From JBDIAR01 sp039812545 (GTDB lineage Bacteria; Actinomycetota; Actinomycetes; Actinomycetales; Dermatophilaceae), in the NCBI GenBank assembly GCA_039812545.1, contig JBDIAR010000141.1, positions 1-8,832 on the forward strand: a stretch of DNA of 8,832 nt. Reading direction: 5' to 3'. Position numbers and translations under genes: made by a program. Within the stretch, counting starts at the first letter, position 1; every line of letters starts with the position of its first letter. This document shows, piece by piece, positions 7,130 to 8,832 of the stretch. The notes under the pieces are model-generated. The model was not told the origin of the DNA and made no database searches. It saw only the letters and a list, made by a program, of their open reading frames with translations.

Positions 7130-8223
7130 GGCGAGACGAACGCGGACCAGTCCACCGCTCCGTTGATGGCCGACAGGATCTCGCCGGAATGGGTGCGCAG
7201 GGCCCGCCGCTGGCCGTTGTACCAGTCGTCCAGGTCGGCGAAGGCCGAGTTCCGTTCGGCGGTGGTGAGCTTGTTCGGTGGGCAGTTCGGCATGCCGTCG
7301 ACCGCGCAGATCCCCTGGTCGGAGTTCTTGATCTTCAGCAGGTACCTCGTCTCGGCATACAGGTCACTCAGCCGGCTGTCCATCCGCCTGACCAGCGACT
7401 CGGCCGAGGAGGTGAAGGTCGTCAACTGCTTCGTCGGGACGACCGTGGAGCCCAAGCCCTGCGGGGTACCGATCGCCGTATGCGCGCCGGCCGGATCCAC
7501 GTACGTCGGCTGGTAGGACGGAGTCTCCGTCACGAACACGACCAGTTCGCCCGGACCGGCCGTCGGGACATTCGACGGGGAATCGGTCGACGAGGTGGTC
7601 GCGGACGTGGTCGCCGACGCCGAAGGCGACGCCGTTGCCGTCGTCGGAGCCGTCGTCGGAGCCGTCGTGGGTTTCGCGGTATGCCGCGTCGTCCGGGTCG
7701 GCTCCGCGGGCACCACCACCGCGGCCGAGAAGCCGGCCGGCACCGCCGAGGCGTAGCCGGTCTCCCGGTAGCGGATCAACCGCGCGGGCGCCTGCGTCGA
7801 ACGGAATGCGATGTCGACCCCCAGCCCGCCGGGAGTCGCGCCGCCGGCCGTGGTCAGTTCGACGGTGATCTGGTATGCCGATTGCGCGTGGGTGCCGTCG
7901 GCGTCAGCCAGTCCGGTGCACGTTGAGGCGTCGCCGCTGCCCCCGGTGCACCACGTGCGCGAAGTGGTGTGATCGGTCTGGACCCAGCCGGCGGATCGCC
8001 AACCGGTGGCGCCGAGATGCTCGCCCTGCGCCAGGGCTGCGCGGTACAGGTTGCCCAGGCGTTCCTTTTCGAACGCCAGCGTCGGTGCGACCGTCCCCGG
8101 CGCCGGCCCCGGGTCGGGCGAGCCCGCGCACGCGGTCAAGGCAAGGATCCCGCTAGCGCCCACGACCGCCAGAACCGCCGCGGTGGCCGGGATACGAGGC
8201 GATCGAGGGTCACGGCGCAGCAT
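7126..8223 (-). CDS. secreted lipoprotein of unknown function
   Basis: I do not recognise the family of this 365-residue protein. It has a basic N-terminus, a hydrophobic stretch (about 13-29) and the lipobox L29-T30-A31-C32, so it should be lipidated and anchored outside the membrane. An N-terminal globular part (about 45-172) holds one cysteine pair (C92, C102). A Thr/Ala/Ser-rich linker (about 175-220), partly a perfect PTTA repeat, leads to a C-terminal part (about 225-365) with a second pair (C306, C314) and a charged, helix-like stretch around 'SLVRRMDSRLSDLYAETRYLL' (split at 276-296). The pairs may form disulfides after export. Its stop overlaps the start of the MetE-like gene by ATGA. 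The start at 8223 is supported by a TAGGAT box at exactly -12 to -7, implying a leaderless message; a weak AGGA occurs in the same place. Confidence 0.8.
   Translation of the reverse strand: MLRRDPRSPRIPATAAVLAVVGASGILALTACAGSPDPGPAPGTVAPTLAFEKERLGNLYRAALAQGEHLGATGWRSAGWVQTDHTTSRTWCTGGSGDASTCTGLADADGTHAQSAYQITVELTTAGGATPGGLGVDIAFRSTQAPARLIRYRETGYASAVPAGFSAAVVVPAEPTRTTRHTAKPTTAPTTAPTTATASPSASATTSATTSSTDSPSNVPTAGPGELVVFVTETPSYQPTYVDPAGAHTAIGTPQGLGSTVVPTKQLTTFTSSAESLVRRMDSRLSDLYAETRYLLKIKNSDQGICAVDGMPNCPPNKLTTAERNSAFADLDDWYNGQRRALRTHSGEILSAINGAVDWSAFVSP
7640..7670. repeat. 12-bp in-frame tandem repeat in the lipoprotein linker
   Basis: GTCGTCGGAGCC is present twice in perfect tandem (7640-7651, 7652-7663), followed by a partial copy to 7670. 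On the minus strand it encodes a repeated Pro-Thr-Thr-Ala unit in the lipoprotein's flexible linker. Because the unit is a multiple of three, slippage would change linker length without breaking the frame. Confidence 0.8.
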
Positions 8224-8229
8224 GGTTCG

Positions 8230-8235
8230 ATCCTA
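8230..8235 (-). promoter_or_regulatory. -10 box for a leaderless lipoprotein/methyltransferase operon
   Basis: On the minus strand TAGGAT, a full TAnnnT match, sits at -12 to -7 from the A of the ATG at 8223. This is the placement expected when transcription starts on the start codon itself. No clear -35 element is visible upstream. Confidence 0.5.
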
Positions 8236-8365
8236 GGTCGCGCGCGCGAATCCGCCCGGCAGCCACCCCGTTGGTGCACGATCCCTCGACGTGGCGCCGC
8301 GATCGCGCCGGACAACAGATCCCGTGATGAAGCCGTCGGGGGACTCGCTTGGGCGTTCAACGTGG

Positions 8366-8383
8366 CGTACGGTTTTCTGTACA
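8366..8383 (+). promoter_or_regulatory. paired-palindrome operator of yefM-yoeB
   Basis: CGTACG (8366-8371) and TGTACA (8378-8383, within the 8-bp palindrome CTGTACAG) lie 12 bases apart centre to centre. YefM-YoeB of E. coli is known to bind adjacent palindromes with TGTACA cores at that spacing and repress its own promoter. Here the left palindrome overlaps a TAnnnT-type -10 box (TACGGT, 8368-8373). The right one covers the expected transcription start near 8380 and abuts the ribosome-binding site, so bound complex would block both. The left core differs from TGTACA at its outer bases. Confidence 0.6.
8368..8373 (+). promoter_or_regulatory. candidate -10 box for yefM-yoeB
   Basis: TACGGT fits TAnnnT and would start transcription near 8380, leaving a leader of about 14 bases that carries the AGGAGG ribosome-binding site (8383-8388). 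I see no good -35 element. The overlap with the operator palindrome supports the placement. Confidence 0.4.
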
Positions 8384-8393
8384 GGAGGTCCTG

Positions 8394-8651
8394 ATGAAGA
8401 CCATGAGCTATACCGAGTCCAGAGCTCGCTACGCCGAGGTACTGGACGGCGTCATCAATGATCGCGAAGAGGTCGTCATCACGCGTGCGGGACACGACCC
8501 GGTCGTTATCGTCTCGCTCGAGGACTACGAGTCGTTGAAGGAAACCGCCTACCTGATGCGCTCCCCGGCCAACGCTCGTCGACTGTTGGACGCCATGGAG
8601 CGGCTGGAAGCCGGACAAGGCCTGCCCCACGACCCCATTGGGACCGACTGA
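8394..8651 (+). CDS. yefM: YefM/Axe family antitoxin (Phd/YefM)
   Basis: This 85-residue antitoxin should bind and neutralise the YoeB toxin through its C-terminal half and repress the operon through its N-terminal DNA-binding fold. It aligns along its length with E. coli YefM: 'SYTESRARY' (5-13) including R10, which is needed for operator binding in YefM, 'VVITRAG' (27-33), 'SLEDYESLKETAYL' (41-54), and 'SPANARRLLDAMERLEAG' (57-74) that marks the toxin-binding side. ATG 8394 is preferred over the in-frame ATG at 8403 because AGGAGG at 8383-8388 lies five bases before it. The toxin start follows after one base. G+C is about 62%, lower than the genes to the left, which hints at acquisition. 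An autoregulatory palindrome pair lies just upstream. Confidence 0.94.
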   Translation: MKTMSYTESRARYAEVLDGVINDREEVVITRAGHDPVVIVSLEDYESLKETAYLMRSPANARRLLDAMERLEAGQGLPHDPIGTD

Positions 8652-8652
8652 G

Positions 8653-8832
8653 GTGCTGCTCGTTTGGGACGAGAACACATGGGAGGACTACCTGTGGTGG
8701 CAGTCGCAGGACCGAAGAGTCCTTAAGCGGATCAACACGCTGCTCGCCGACATCCAACGCAACGGCAACGAGGGCATCGGCAAACCCGAGGCCCTCCAGC
8801 ATGATTTCGCCGGCTACTGGTCACGCCGGATC
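8653..8832 (+). CDS. yoeB: YoeB family toxin, truncated by the window end
   Basis: The first 60 codons of a toxin usually about 84-85 residues long are present. YoeB is a RelE-fold ribosome-dependent mRNA endonuclease that stops translation when freed from YefM. The reading from GTG 8653 starts V/M-LLVWDENTWEDYLWW and aligns without gaps to E. coli YoeB, including the catalytic glutamate E46 in 'GKPEAL' and R59 in 'YWSRRI'. The catalytic R65 and H83 and the terminal Tyr lie beyond the window, so activity cannot be judged here. The GTG follows the yefM stop by one base with no strong ribosome-binding site of its own, so translation is probably coupled to the antitoxin. Confidence 0.93.
   Translation, partial: MLLVWDENTWEDYLWWQSQDRRVLKRINTLLADIQRNGNEGIGKPEALQHDFAGYWSRRI

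Larger units (their letters stand above)
291..7879. repeat. dispersed heptamer GGCATAC/GTATGCC, 17 copies
   Basis: GGCATAC reads on the plus strand starting at 291, 879, 2586, 3409, 4505, 4615, 6338, 6803 and 7354. GTATGCC reads on the plus strand starting at 653, 1273, 2331, 3748, 3973, 6267, 7679 and 7873. The extended consensus is about cGGCATACc (C on the left in 12 and C on the right in 11 of 17). Orientation is balanced (9:8). Copies fall in aroD, ligA, the acyl-CoA synthetase, the MetE-like gene and the lipoprotein, with one in the aroD leader. None are in the transpeptidase gene or in 7880-8832. Function is unknown. Confidence 0.85.

Noticed and set aside
7108..7926. Plus-strand frame opposite the lipoprotein with an Arg/Gly-rich stretch
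   Set aside because: The low-complexity stretch is the antisense of the Thr/Ala/Ser linker codons and the frame has no independent support.
1..8832. CRISPR array, tRNA, rRNA, insertion sequence or phage attachment site
   Set aside because: I saw no regularly spaced repeats, cloverleaf or CCA-end structures, transposase-like proteins or terminal inverted repeats. The 12-bp repeat and dispersed heptamer do not fit these classes.

Overview
The window looks like chromosomal DNA of a high-GC actinobacterium. Base composition is near 68-70% G+C in the lines I counted, GTG starts occur, and two genes have a TAnnnT-like -10 box placed exactly for leaderless transcription. The DNA ligase carries an insert before its 'LSANGRK' segment that I associate with Micrococcales (Intrasporangiaceae/Dermatophilaceae type). 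That family placement is an inference.

Layout. Positions 1-116 hold no recognisable gene but contain consecutive hairpins, probably the terminator behind aroD. Next comes a minus-strand pair: ligA (NAD-dependent DNA ligase, leaderless GTG start at 3098) followed by aroD (type I 3-dehydroquinate dehydratase). A 122-bp divergent region separates ligA from a plus-strand acyl-CoA synthetase (3221-4714), which is followed by a plus-strand lipoprotein L,D-transpeptidase (4857-6122). The transpeptidase meets a minus-strand pair tail to tail, with the two stop codons interleaved in four bases. That pair is a secreted lipoprotein of unknown function (7126-8223) coupled by an ATGA overlap to a short MetE-like, zinc-site methyltransferase domain protein (6119-7129). 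A 170-bp divergent region leads to a plus-strand yefM-yoeB type II toxin-antitoxin module, whose toxin runs off the window end after 60 codons.

How the genes relate. LigA seals DNA nicks and AroD makes 3-dehydroshikimate. The ligase/ATP-type synthetase activates a carboxylate as its CoA thioester. The transpeptidase makes 3-3 cross-links in peptidoglycan outside the membrane. These are separate housekeeping jobs rather than one pathway. YefM-YoeB is a self-contained, autoregulated module, and I can see its likely paired-palindrome operator. Its G+C (about 61-62% by hand count) is lower than its neighbours, consistent with acquisition.

Most unusual signal. The heptamer GGCATAC/GTATGCC occurs 17 times on the two strands combined, in every coding phase and once between genes, where about one is expected from composition. 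Nearly every GCATA in the window sits inside it. It behaves like a genome-wide recognition word (uptake-, segregation- or repair-type) rather than a protein-coding constraint.
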